The position numbers and the translations under genes were made by a program. Positions 50,228 to 63,404 of a stretch of DNA of 64,000 nt are shown piece after piece. Source of the DNA: Agromyces aurantiacus. Lineage in GTDB: Bacteria > Actinomycetota > Actinomycetes > Actinomycetales > Microbacteriaceae. Each line of letters starts with the position of its first letter. Positions within the stretch are counted from its first letter, which is position 1. The notes below the pieces were generated by a model. That model did no database searches and had not been told where the DNA came from. It worked only from the letters and a program-made list of their open reading frames with translations. The stretch is from NCBI RefSeq assembly GCF_016907355.1, contig NZ_JAFBBW010000001.1, positions 2,046,001 through 2,110,000 of the forward strand, read 5' to 3'.

Positions 50228-50881
50228 CTAGCGATCGGGTGCGGGATCCGTCGGCCCCGCGCCATCCGTCGCCCGATCCAGTTCGGCGAGGAGCCGCACG
50301 AGCGCCGGGCGCGCCTCGTCGTCGACGGACCACGCCGCGGCCTTCAGGCGCTGGCTGACCGCCGCATCGGAGATGCCCAGGACCGCGGCCGCGTCCTTCT
50401 GGGCGCGGCCCTCGCGCACGAGGTCGATCGCCTCCCACCCGTGCGGTGTGCGGCGCTCGCGCACGAGCAGGAGCAGGCGGACGAGCGGCTCGATCTCCGC
50501 GGCGCCGAGCACCGCGGCGGGCTCGGTCGTGGAGGGCGCGGTGCGCAGCGCGAACCGCCCCTCGGCGCGCTTGGCGGCGCCGACCGCCTCGCGCGCCGCG
50601 ATGAACGCGCCGCCGGCCGCCTTGCGCACGGCATCGGGCAGCGGCCCGCGCACGTCGCCGACGCCGAGGCCGATGCTCCAGTGGCCGTCGCGCGCGAGGT
50701 CGAGCACCAGGTCGAGCGCCGTGCCCGCATCGTCGGTGAGCGCCTGGACCTCGTCACCCGCGGTCTGGTCCACGGGCAGGTGCAGCCGGTCGCCGAATCG
50801 CTCCTGCAGCTGCTGCTGCATCGTGGCCGACCGGTCGATGTCGGTGCGACTGCCGACCTGGTCGGCGGTGATGACGAACAT
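50228..50881 (-). CDS. SatD-family protein with C-terminal helix-turn-helix
   Basis: A 217-residue soluble protein. The N-terminal part (ITADQVGSRTDIDRS ... TAGDEVQALTDDAGTALDLV ... WSIGLGVGDVRG) fits the SatD family; the GDE(F/V)Q element recalls the palm of GGDEF and class III nucleotide cyclases. The C-terminal part has a helix-turn-helix, AAVLGISDAAVSQRLKAAA. ATG 50881 is preceded by GAGGAGG. It probably forms an operon with the membrane gene downstream. The catalytic idea is speculation; DNA binding is more likely. Confidence 0.75.
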   Translation of the reverse strand: MFVITADQVGSRTDIDRSATMQQQLQERFGDRLHLPVDQTAGDEVQALTDDAGTALDLVLDLARDGHWSIGLGVGDVRGPLPDAVRKAAGGAFIAAREAVGAAKRAEGRFALRTAPSTTEPAAVLGAAEIEPLVRLLLLVRERRTPHGWEAIDLVREGRAQKDAAAVLGISDAAVSQRLKAAAWSVDDEARPALVRLLAELDRATDGAGPTDPAPDR

Positions 50882-50929
50882 GACGCCTCCTCGCCACATG
50901 AAGGTACCATCCTTCGGATGTCACGATCA

Positions 50930-50958
50930 AGTATAGAAGCTTCAATCAATGCACTCAA
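50930..50958 (-). promoter_or_regulatory. Consensus promoter of the SatD operon
   Basis: On the minus strand: -35 TTGAGT (50958-50953), 17-bp spacer, -10 TATACT (50935-50930). The region is AT-rich against its surroundings and contains the inverted repeats GCACT/AGTGC (50951-50962) and GAAGCTTC (50936-50943). The transcript would have a leader of about 40 nt. Confidence 0.7.
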
Positions 50959-50995
50959 GTGCCTGGGCTTCAGACTTGGTCGGGCGGCCCGCTGC

Positions 50996-51001
50996 TACCC
51001 T
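50996..51001 (+). promoter_or_regulatory. tyrS promoter -10 box
   Basis: TACCCT ends 7 nt before the tyrS GTG; leaderless start expected. Confidence 0.5.
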
Positions 51002-51008
51002 TGCAGTC

Positions 51009-52310
51009 GTGTCCGACCCCGCGATCCTCGCCGAACAGCAGAACGACCCCACGTTCGACGACGTCTGGGAGGAGCTCCGCTGGCGCGAGCTCGTCCACGT
51101 CTCGACCGACGAGGCCGCGCTCAAGCGCCTGCTCGCAGGGGAGCCGATCACGTACTACTGCGGGTTCGACCCGACTGCGCCCAGCCTGCATCTCGGCAAC
51201 CTCGTGCAGATCCTCACGCTGCGCCGCCTCCAGCTCGCCGGGCACAAGCCCCTCGGGCTGGTCGGCGGCTCGACCGGGCTCATCGGCGATCCCCGCCCCA
51301 CGGCCGAGCGCACGCTGAACACCAAGGAGACCGTCGCCGACTGGGTCGGCCGCCTGCGCGCGCAGGTGAGCCGCTTCCTCTCGAGCGAGGGCGAGAACGC
51401 GGTCCGCATGGTCAACAACCTCGACTGGACCGAGGGTCTCTCGGCGATCGACTTCCTCCGCGACATCGGCAAGCACTACCGCGTCGGCACGATGCTGAAG
51501 AAGGATGCGGTCGCCTCCCGGCTGAACTCCGACGCCGGCATCAGCTACACCGAGTTCAGCTACCAGATCCTGCAGGGCTACGACTTCCTCGAGCTCTACC
51601 GCCAGTACGGCTGCGTGCTGCAGACCGGCGGCAGCGACCAGTGGGGCAACCTCACGAGCGGCACCGACCTCATCCACCGCGTCGAGGGCGCGCACGCGCA
51701 CGCGATCGGCACGCCGCTCATCACGAACTCCGACGGCACCAAGTTCGGCAAGAGCGAGGGCAACGCGATCTGGCTCGACGCCGAGATGTGCAGCCCGTAC
51801 CGCTTCTACCAGTTCTGGCTGAACACCGACGATGCCGACGTGATCGGCCGGCTCAAGGTGTTCACCTTCCTCTCGCGCGAGCGGATCGAGGAACTCGCCG
51901 CCAAGGTCGAGAGCGAGCCGTTCCGTCGCGAGGCGCAGAGGGTGCTCGCGCACGAGGTGACGACGCTGGTGCACGGCGCGGAGGCCACGGCCGCGGTCGT
52001 GGCCGCGTCGCAGGCGCTCTTCGGCCAGGGCGACCTGGCCGGCCTCGACCCGGCCACGCTCGAGGCCGCGCTCCGCGAGCTGCCCAACACCGAGGCCGAG
52101 CCCGGTGCGCCGATCGTGCAGCTGCTCGTCGACACCGGGCTCGTGTCGAGCCTCAGCGAGGGCCGCCGCGCGATCGCCCAGGGCGGCGTGTCGCTCGACA
52201 ACGTGCGCGTCGACGACGAGACGGCGACGATCTCCGACCGCGTCCCCTCGGGGGGCATGGCGGTCCTCCGCCGCGGCAAGAAGACGCTCGCGGGCGTGTT
52301 CGTCCGGTAG
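51009..52310 (+). CDS. tyrS: Tyrosyl-tRNA synthetase
   Basis: 433 residues, class I. HIGH motif variant PSLHLGNLVQ, tyrosine-site GGSDQWGN, KMSKS variant KFGKSEGN, and a C-terminal S4 domain (SEGRRAIAQGGVSLDNVRV). GTG 51009 is chosen because it begins the family N-terminus and follows a -10 box by 7 nt; an in-frame ATG at 50949 would run across that promoter. Confidence 0.96.
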   Translation: MSDPAILAEQQNDPTFDDVWEELRWRELVHVSTDEAALKRLLAGEPITYYCGFDPTAPSLHLGNLVQILTLRRLQLAGHKPLGLVGGSTGLIGDPRPTAERTLNTKETVADWVGRLRAQVSRFLSSEGENAVRMVNNLDWTEGLSAIDFLRDIGKHYRVGTMLKKDAVASRLNSDAGISYTEFSYQILQGYDFLELYRQYGCVLQTGGSDQWGNLTSGTDLIHRVEGAHAHAIGTPLITNSDGTKFGKSEGNAIWLDAEMCSPYRFYQFWLNTDDADVIGRLKVFTFLSRERIEELAAKVESEPFRREAQRVLAHEVTTLVHGAEATAAVVAASQALFGQGDLAGLDPATLEAALRELPNTEAEPGAPIVQLLVDTGLVSSLSEGRRAIAQGGVSLDNVRVDDETATISDRVPSGGMAVLRRGKKTLAGVFVR

Positions 52311-52316
52311 CCGACG

Positions 52317-53702
52317 ATGACGGGCGGGGGAGCGGGCGAGCGCCTCCTCGCGCGCGTCTGGCGCGAACTCGAGCGCGACCCCGCCGAACTCGCACGAGTC
52401 GCCCCGCTGCCCGACGTCCCCCTGCCGGCGCGCCTCGACGTGCCGGCGCTCGCCGTGGCATCCGTCGCCGCCGCCTCGCTTGCGGCCTGGGCGCCGCAGG
52501 CATCGGCCGGATCGATCCGCCTCGACGGCGACCGCATCGCCGCGGCGTTCCAGAGCGAGCGCGTCATGCGCTTCGACGGCGTCGCGCCCGACGTGTGGGC
52601 GCCGCTGTCCGGGTTCCGTCGTGCGCGCGACGGGTGGGTCCGCACGCACGGCAACTACCCGCACCATGCGGCGGCGCTCCGACGCGTGCTCGGGCTGTCT
52701 GCGACGGAGGTCGCGGACCCGGCGTTCGTCGACGCGGCCGTGGCGCAGTGGAGCGCGGATGAGCTCGCGCACGAGGTCACCGCCGCGGGCGGCATGTGTA
52801 TCGCGGTCGCACCGGAGGACCCCGAAGCGGACCGACGTCTCGCGGACGGGCCGCTCGTCGAGGTGAGCCGGCTCGGGGATGGCGCGGGTCGCCGTCGCAC
52901 GCGCGCATCGCGTCCCGTCTCGGCGCTCCCGCTCGCCGGCGTCAGGGTGCTCGACCTCACCCGAGTGATCGCCGGTCCGGTGGCGACGCGGAGCCTCGCG
53001 CTCCTCGGCGCCGACGTGCTCCGCGTCGATCCGCCGTCCCCTCCCGAGATCGCCTGGCAGCATCTCGACACGGGCCCGGGCAAGCGCTCCGCGCTCCTCG
53101 ACCTGCGGGCCGCCGACGACGCGGCTCGCTTCAACGCCCTCCTCGGCTCGGCCGACGTGGTCGTGCTCGGGTACCGGCCGGGCGCGCTCGCACGCCTCGG
53201 CCTCGACCCGCGCGAGCTCGCGGCGCAGCATCCCGGCCTGGTCGTCGCGCAGCTCTCGGCGTGGGGCTTCGGGCCCGAGGTCGCCGATGGCGGCGGGTTC
53301 GACAGCCTCGTGCAGGCCGCGAGCGGGATCGCGATGGTCGAGGGCGGCCCGGACGCGCCGGGCGCCTTGCCCGCCCAGGCACTCGACCACGCGACCGGGT
53401 ACCTGCTCACGGCCGCGGTCGCGGCGCTCCTCGCACGTCGCGAGGTCGAGGGCGGCAGCTGGCTGGCCCGGATGTCGCTGCGCCGGACCGCCGCGGAACT
53501 GCTCACCATGCCGCGGCACGTGGAGACGACGCCGGCCGGCGGTCTGGACGACGACGCCCGGAACGCGTGCTCGACCGACCTTGCCGGCCCTGCCGGCGTC
53601 CAGCGGATCCCGATGCCCGCGATCGCCTCGCCGGAGGGCCCGATGGGCTGGAGCGCGGCGCCGCATGCGTGGGGGTCCGATGCCCCGAGTTGGGCGGAAT
53701 GA
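52317..53702 (+). CDS. Class III CoA-transferase (CaiB/BaiF family), two-part
   Basis: 461 residues. The usual N-terminal core, LAGVRVLDLTRVIAGP and LALLGADVLRVDPP, lies at about residues 205-245. It is preceded by ~195 residues that resemble the second, small domain of the family (SGFRRARDGWVRTHGNYPHH). So the domain order looks reversed from CaiB. No catalytic partner gene is nearby and the substrate is unknown. ATG 52317 is 6 nt after the tyrS stop, so the genes may share a transcript. The rrn promoter starts right after its stop. Confidence 0.7.
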   Translation: MTGGGAGERLLARVWRELERDPAELARVAPLPDVPLPARLDVPALAVASVAAASLAAWAPQASAGSIRLDGDRIAAAFQSERVMRFDGVAPDVWAPLSGFRRARDGWVRTHGNYPHHAAALRRVLGLSATEVADPAFVDAAVAQWSADELAHEVTAAGGMCIAVAPEDPEADRRLADGPLVEVSRLGDGAGRRRTRASRPVSALPLAGVRVLDLTRVIAGPVATRSLALLGADVLRVDPPSPPEIAWQHLDTGPGKRSALLDLRAADDAARFNALLGSADVVVLGYRPGALARLGLDPRELAAQHPGLVVAQLSAWGFGPEVADGGGFDSLVQAASGIAMVEGGPDAPGALPAQALDHATGYLLTAAVAALLARREVEGGSWLARMSLRRTAAELLTMPRHVETTPAGGLDDDARNACSTDLAGPAGVQRIPMPAIASPEGPMGWSAAPHAWGSDAPSWAE

Positions 53703-53732
53703 CGGGCGACACGCCCGGGATGCAGGGACGAG

Positions 53733-53761
53733 TTGCGGGAGGTCCTCGATCTCCGTAAAGT
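53733..53761 (+). promoter_or_regulatory. rrn operon promoter
   Basis: -35 TTGCGG (53733-53738), exactly 17 bp, -10 TAAAGT (53756-53761). Start would be near 53768. A hairpin GAGAAGC/GCTTCTC (53788-53807) follows in the leader. Confidence 0.6.
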
Positions 53762-53767
53762 ATTCAT

Positions 53768-54144
53768 TCGTTGCCCCACAGGAGCGAGAGAAGCGAAAGA
53801 GCTTCTCCTCCTCAAGCGGTACACGATCCCGAACCTCACGATCTCGATCGTCCTGGTTCGAAGCGTCCGGTCACGGTCCCTCGAGGATCCCCGGATGGAA
53901 CACAACGAAACAGCCTCGGCTGATCGGTCCGCGTCGAGCGGTCGTGACCCGGGTGCGTCCGTTTCTTGAGAACTCAACAGCGTGCACTATGTTCAATGCC
54001 AATTTTTTGAACCCCGTGTTTCCTGCCTTTTGGGGTGGGGGATGGGTTTCCTTTGATTGATGGACAATTTGATTTTCGAGTCAGTTGTTTCTCTGTCAGA
54101 GATCATCTCTTGACTGGCCTCTTCGGGGGTTGGTTGAACAAGTT
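53768..54144 (+). promoter_or_regulatory. rrn leader with boxA-like element
   Basis: No gene. From 53965 it has TTGAGAACTCAACAG, the conserved actinobacterial leader/antitermination element. The last ~150 nt are T-rich and hold complementary stretches (AGTCA ... TGACT, AGAGAT/ATCTCT) that probably form the RNase III processing stem of 16S. TTGAGA-16-TATGTT at 53966-53993 could also act as a second promoter. Confidence 0.6.
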
Positions 54145-59251
<5,107 letters not shown>

Positions 59252-59443
59252 AATCACCACACACATCATGTTTGCAAAAGGCGAGATGTGTGGCCTGATG
59301 TACTCGCGTCCACTCTGTGGTTCCCTTCAGACGGAAACCCAACACAATCACACAGTGATACCCGCACCCCACCCCCCACACGGAGGACCAGGGGTGCCCC
59401 GAAACCACCAACCCCCCACACGGGAACCAAGGTTGGTCCTAGA
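59252..59443 (+). other. 23S-5S spacer
   Basis: 192 nt, C/A-rich, with several CCCCCACACGG-like runs. No gene seen; probably contains the processing stem partner of the 23S 5' flank. Confidence 0.8.
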
Positions 59444-59563
59444 GTTTCGGCGGCCATAGCGCGAGGGAAACGCCCGGACACATTCCGAACCCGGAAGCTA
59501 AGACTCGCAGCGCCGATGGTACTGCAGGGGCGACCCTGTGGGAGAGTAGGACACCGCCGGACA
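59444..59563 (+). rRNA. rrf: 5S ribosomal RNA
   Basis: About 120 nt, beginning GTTTCGGCGGCCATAGCG. It contains GGGAAACGCCCGG, CATTCCGAACCCGGAAGC and CGCCGATGGTACTGCAGG, and ends GTAGGACACCGCCGGAC. Ends are approximate. Confidence 0.96.
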
Positions 59564-59575
59564 TTCATTGAGAAG

Positions 59576-59623
59576 TGGCCACCCACTGCGTTCAATTGCG
59601 AACGCCGGCGGGTGGCCATTTTT
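59576..59623 (+). terminator. Intrinsic terminator of the rrn operon
   Basis: TGGCCACCC (59576-59584) pairs with GGGTGGCCA (59610-59618), an inner stem GCGTTC/GAACGC follows, and five Ts come directly after the stem. It is the only terminator in the window with a clear T-run. Confidence 0.88.
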
Positions 59624-59697
59624 CGTTCACGGGCCCGTTCGGCCCGGCGGTACGGTTGAGTCCACGAGGACTCCCACGACGACACGACAGGAACACC

Positions 59698-61326
59698 GTG
59701 AGCGATTCGACGCAGGAGCCGGCGGGCGAGGACCGCCCCAAGCGCAGCCAGGGCCGGCAGGGCCGCGATGGCGCGCGGGGAGGTGCGCCCGAACGGGGCG
59801 GAGCACCTCGCTCGGGCGGAGACCGCAGGCCCTCGGGCAGCGGGTCGCGTGACGGGGAGCGTCGCCAGTACGGCGAGCGGAAGCCCTACGGCGAGCGCAA
59901 GCCCGGCGGCGGAGGGTCGCGTGACGGTGAGCGACGCCAGTACGGCGAGCGGAAGCCGTACGGCGACCGCAAGCCCGCCGGTGGCGGGTCGCGTGACGGC
60001 GACCGCCGCGAGTACGGCGAGCGGAAGCCATACGGCGAGCGGAAGCCCTACAGCGGCGGGTCGCGTGACGGTGAGCGTCGCCAGTACGGCGAGCGGAAGC
60101 CGTATGCGGGCGGTTCGCGCGACGGCGAGCGGAGACCGTACGCCGGTGGTTCGCGTGACGGTGAGCGTCGCGAGTACGGCGAGCGGAAGCCCTACGCCGG
60201 TGGTTCGCGCGACGGCGAGCGTCGCCAGCACGGCGACCGTGCTCCCTCCAGCGGCCGCGGCGACCGGAAGCCGTACGCACGGAGCGACCGCGAGGGCACC
60301 GGGCGCCCGCACGGCGACCGGGCCCGCGGCGGGGAGCGGCCGGGGCACGGCCGACCCGTTCGCGACGGCGACCGCCGCGGACGCGACACCGACCGGAGGA
60401 CCGAGCGAGCTCCTCGCATCGCCGGCCACGGCGCCGCCGACCTCAGTGTCCGACCTCGTCACGACGACCCCGAGATCCCCGAGCGGATCACGGCGCGCGA
60501 CCTCGACGGCGCCGCACGCGCCGAACTGAAGACGCTCTCCAAGGAGAACGCGGACTGGGTGGCGCGGCACCTGGTCGCGGCGGCCGAGGCGCTCGAGCAC
60601 GACCCGCAGCTCGCGCATCGCCACGCGCTCTCGGCCGCACGACGGGCCGGGCGCGTCGGGGTGGTTCGCGAGACGCTCGCGATCACGGCGTACGCGACCG
60701 GTGACTTCGCGCTCGCGCTGCGCGAACTGCGCACGTTCCGCCGGCTGACCGGGCGGGACGACCAGCTCCCGCTCATGGTCGACAGCGAGCGCGGCGTCGG
60801 CAGGCCCGATCGCGCGCTCGAGCTCGGCCGCTCCGTCGACCGTTCGACGCTGCCGGCGTCGGTCCAGGCCGCCCTCGCGATCGCGATGTCCGGGGCGCGC
60901 CTCGATCTCGGTCAGCCCGACCTCGCGCTCGCGGAGCTCGAGGTGCCCCAGCTCGACCCCGATCGCGCCTTCTCCTACAGCCCCGCCCTGTTCTCGGCCT
61001 ACGCCGAGGTGCTCGAGGAGCTCGGCCGCACGACCGACGCCGCGCGCTGGCGCGGCCTCGCCGAGCGCGCCGAAGCGGCACTGGAGGGCACGCTGCCCGA
61101 CGTCGTCGAGGTCTTCGAACTCGAGGACGACGCCGACACGTCGGCACCCGAGCAGTCCGCAACTGCGCCATCCGAGATCGAGCCGGACGTCGCGGGGCAC
61201 CACGCCGACGACGAGGAGTCCGGGGCGGACCTCGTCGACGGCGACCCGGGCGAGGCCATCGAGCCAGAGGTCGCCGCGATCCTCGCGGAGACCGCCGACC
61301 TCGACGACGACGCGCCCGGGGCATGA
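59698..61326 (+). CDS. Repeat-rich basic N-terminus plus TPR-like protein (Rv1691 type)
   Basis: 542 residues from GTG 59698 (preceded by AGGA). Residues 1-250 are disordered and very rich in Arg, Gly, Asp and Glu, with seven tandem units of the GSRDGERRQYGERKPY type at about 49-186. Residues ~265-450 are helical and TPR-like (ENADWVARHLVAAAEALEHD, FALALRELRTFRRLTG, LAELEVPQLDPD). The tail is acidic. It stands before the HAD gene, as Rv1691 does in Mycobacterium. An RNA- or ribosome-related role is inferred only from the RG-rich segment. Confidence 0.75.
   Translation: MSDSTQEPAGEDRPKRSQGRQGRDGARGGAPERGGAPRSGGDRRPSGSGSRDGERRQYGERKPYGERKPGGGGSRDGERRQYGERKPYGDRKPAGGGSRDGDRREYGERKPYGERKPYSGGSRDGERRQYGERKPYAGGSRDGERRPYAGGSRDGERREYGERKPYAGGSRDGERRQHGDRAPSSGRGDRKPYARSDREGTGRPHGDRARGGERPGHGRPVRDGDRRGRDTDRRTERAPRIAGHGAADLSVRPRHDDPEIPERITARDLDGAARAELKTLSKENADWVARHLVAAAEALEHDPQLAHRHALSAARRAGRVGVVRETLAITAYATGDFALALRELRTFRRLTGRDDQLPLMVDSERGVGRPDRALELGRSVDRSTLPASVQAALAIAMSGARLDLGQPDLALAELEVPQLDPDRAFSYSPALFSAYAEVLEELGRTTDAARWRGLAERAEAALEGTLPDVVEVFELEDDADTSAPEQSATAPSEIEPDVAGHHADDEESGADLVDGDPGEAIEPEVAAILAETADLDDDAPGA
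59842..60255 (+). repeat. In-frame tandem repeats of 24, 18 and 12 codons
   Basis: Seven units each starting GSRDG(E/D)RR; lengths 24, 24, 24, 18, 12, 18, 18 codons. All are multiples of 6 codons, so growth by slippage of an 18-bp module (GERKPY) is likely. The total is 138 codons. Confidence 0.85.
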
Positions 61327-62354
61327 CGCCCCTGTTCGGCTCGCGCCCGCGCGCGACCACGCCGCTCGACGGCGTCGACGCGGTCTTCGCCGACCTCGAC
61401 GGGGTCGTCTACGCGGGCCCGCACGCCATCCCGCACGCGGTCGAGAGCCTGAACCGCGTCGCCGAGGCGCTCCCGGTGGGGTACATCACCAACAACGCGT
61501 CGCGGAGCGACGAACAGGTCGCCGCCCACCTGTCCTCGCTCGGGCTGCGCGCGACCGCGCGCGACGTCGTGACCTCGCCCCAGGCCGCGATGCGGCTGCT
61601 CGCGGCATCCGTCGCGCCCGGCGCGCTCGTCCTGGTCGTCGGGGGAGAGGGGATCGTGACCGAGCTCGAGCGCGGCGGCTACCGCGTGACGCGCTCGGCC
61701 GACGATGCACCCGACGCGGTCATGCAGGGCTTCCACCCCGACGTCGGATGGCGGCAGCTCGCCGAGGCGGCGTTCGCCCTCAACGCGCACGGCGGTCCGG
61801 GAGAGCCGGGCGGCATCCCGTGGATCGCGACGAACATGGACTGGACGATCCCCGTCGAGCGCGGCATCGCCCCCGGCAACGGCACGCTGGTCTCCGCGGT
61901 GCACACGGCGGCGGGTCAGTTCCCGGAGGTCGCGGGCAAGCCCGAGACGCCGATCTTCGACGAGGCGCGCGAGCGGTTCGGCGCGCAGCATCCGCTCATG
62001 GTCGGCGATCGACTGGACACCGACATCCGCGGTGCGAACCGTGCGGGCATCGCGTCGGCGGTCGTGCTCACTGGAATCGACCGCGCGAAGCAGGTGCTGG
62101 CCGCGGATGCCGCGAGCCGGCCGGACTTCATCCTCGCCGACCTGCGCCAGCTCCACGAGCCGTACCCGGTGGCCGAGCGCACGCGCGGTGCCGTGCGGGT
62201 CGGCCGCGCGCTGGTGCGCGTCGACGGACGCTCGGTGGTGATCGAGCGCGACGGCGACGAGCCGCTCGACCTGCTCCGCGCCGCGTGCCTCGTGATCTGG
62301 GAGTGCGGCACCGCGATCCACGCACTCGACGTGCCGGAGCGGCTGTACCGCTGA
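61323..62354 (+). CDS. HAD-superfamily class IIA phosphatase
   Basis: 343 residues. Motif I ADLDGVVYAGP with the nucleophile Asp, motif II ITNNASRSDEQ, motif III KPETPIFDEA, motif IV MVGDRLDTDIRGANRAG. IIA cap domain in between. Similar to NagD/p-nitrophenyl phosphatases; the substrate is unknown (the mycobacterial homologue Rv1692 is a glycerol-phosphate phosphatase). ATG 61323 overlaps the stop of the preceding gene. Confidence 0.88.
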   Translation: MTPLFGSRPRATTPLDGVDAVFADLDGVVYAGPHAIPHAVESLNRVAEALPVGYITNNASRSDEQVAAHLSSLGLRATARDVVTSPQAAMRLLAASVAPGALVLVVGGEGIVTELERGGYRVTRSADDAPDAVMQGFHPDVGWRQLAEAAFALNAHGGPGEPGGIPWIATNMDWTIPVERGIAPGNGTLVSAVHTAAGQFPEVAGKPETPIFDEARERFGAQHPLMVGDRLDTDIRGANRAGIASAVVLTGIDRAKQVLAADAASRPDFILADLRQLHEPYPVAERTRGAVRVGRALVRVDGRSVVIERDGDEPLDLLRAACLVIWECGTAIHALDVPERLYR

Positions 62355-62391
62355 GCGGGCGCGTTCCGCTCGCGGTGTCGGCGGCACCCGG

Positions 62392-62397
62392 TAGCGT
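62392..62397 (+). promoter_or_regulatory. -10 box before the 62-codon ORF
   Basis: TAGCGT ends 6 nt before GTG 62404; leaderless start expected. Confidence 0.5.
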
Positions 62398-62403
62398 GGA
62401 GGG

Positions 62404-62592
62404 GTGAGCACAGGAGATCTCGACGTCGACGACCCGATCGAGGCCGCGAACGACCTCGCGGCCGCGGCGGCCGACGGGCTCGCCGTGATCGAGGCCGCGC
62501 CGCTCGAGGAGCGGGCCGCCGGCTACGACGCGCTCGTCGAGCAGCTCCGTCGCGAACTCGAGCGGTCCGATCCCGCTCGCGCATCGGGCTGA
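62404..62592 (+). CDS. Small acidic conserved protein between HAD gene and tlyA
   Basis: 62 residues: DDPIEAANDLAAAAADGLAV and ALVEQLRRELERSD, mainly helical and acidic. A gene of this size stands in the same place in mycobacteria (Rv1693). Function unknown. It ends 2 nt before the tlyA start, so the two are co-transcribed and probably coupled. Confidence 0.7.
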   Translation: MSTGDLDVDDPIEAANDLAAAAADGLAVIEAAPLEERAAGYDALVEQLRRELERSDPARASG

Positions 62593-62594
62593 CC

Positions 62595-63404
62595 GTGCCC
62601 GACCAGCGACTCGACGCCGCCCTCGCGGCTCGCGGGCTCGCGCGGTCGCGCACGCACGCGGCCGCGCTCATCGCCGATGGACTCGTCACGGTCGACGGCC
62701 GGCCGGTCGTCAAGCCGTCCCATCGCGTCGCCGACGACGCGGTCCTCGAGGTCGCCGGGGCCGACCACTACGTCAGCCGCGCCGCGCACAAGCTCATCGC
62801 CGCACTCGACGCGTTCGGCGTCGACCCCGCCGGGCGGGTCGTGCTCGACGCGGGCGCGTCCACGGGCGGCTTCAGTCAGGTCCTGCTCGAGCGCGGAGCG
62901 CGCACGGTGCTCGCCGTCGACGTCGGCCACGGCCAGCTCGCGCCCCGGCTCGCGTCGGCGCCGGGCCTCGTGCTCGTCGAGGGGTGCAACGTGCGTCACC
63001 TCGACGCCGCGTCGCTCGCGCGCCTCACCGGGGTCGACGAGCGTCCGAGCCTCGTGACGGCCGACCTGTCCTTCATCTCGCTGACCACCGTGCTTCCGGC
63101 GCTGCGTTCCTCCGCGGCGCCCGACGCCGAGTTCGTGCTGCTCGTGAAACCCCAGTTCGAGGTGGGCCGCAGCGGCACGCGCGAAGGCGTCGTGCGCGAT
63201 GCCGATGCCCGCGCCGACGCGGTCATGAACGTGCTCTGGGCGGGCCACGACCTCGGCTTGCGGGTCGCCGGCGTCCTGTCCTCCCCAATCGCGGGCACGC
63301 ACGGCAATCGCGAGGCATTGGTGCTGCTGAGCGCGACCCGCGGCACCGATCCGTCAGAATGGTCGGGTCGGGTCCGAGAAGCGACGGGAGGCGTCACGGC
63401 GTGA
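62595..63404 (+). CDS. tlyA: 16S/23S rRNA 2'-O-methyltransferase TlyA (hemolysin A family)
   Basis: 269 residues. S4 RNA-binding domain at the start (RLDAALAARGLARSRTHAAA), then an FtsJ-like methyltransferase domain: SRAAHKLIAAL, SAM motif LDAGASTGGFSQVLL, TADLSFISL and LLVKPQFE with the catalytic Lys-Asp-Lys-Glu set. In mycobacteria it methylates C1409 of 16S and C1920 of 23S, giving capreomycin sensitivity. GTG 62595; stop overlaps nadK. Confidence 0.94.
   Translation: MPDQRLDAALAARGLARSRTHAAALIADGLVTVDGRPVVKPSHRVADDAVLEVAGADHYVSRAAHKLIAALDAFGVDPAGRVVLDAGASTGGFSQVLLERGARTVLAVDVGHGQLAPRLASAPGLVLVEGCNVRHLDAASLARLTGVDERPSLVTADLSFISLTTVLPALRSSAAPDAEFVLLVKPQFEVGRSGTREGVVRDADARADAVMNVLWAGHDLGLRVAGVLSSPIAGTHGNREALVLLSATRGTDPSEWSGRVREATGGVTA

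Noticed and set aside
50949..51008. Upstream ATG start for tyrS
   Set aside because: The added 20 residues cross the -10 box and are not family-like.
59842..60255. Possible CRISPR-like or minisatellite array
   Set aside because: The repeats are in frame, lack unique spacers of constant length and encode a protein repeat.
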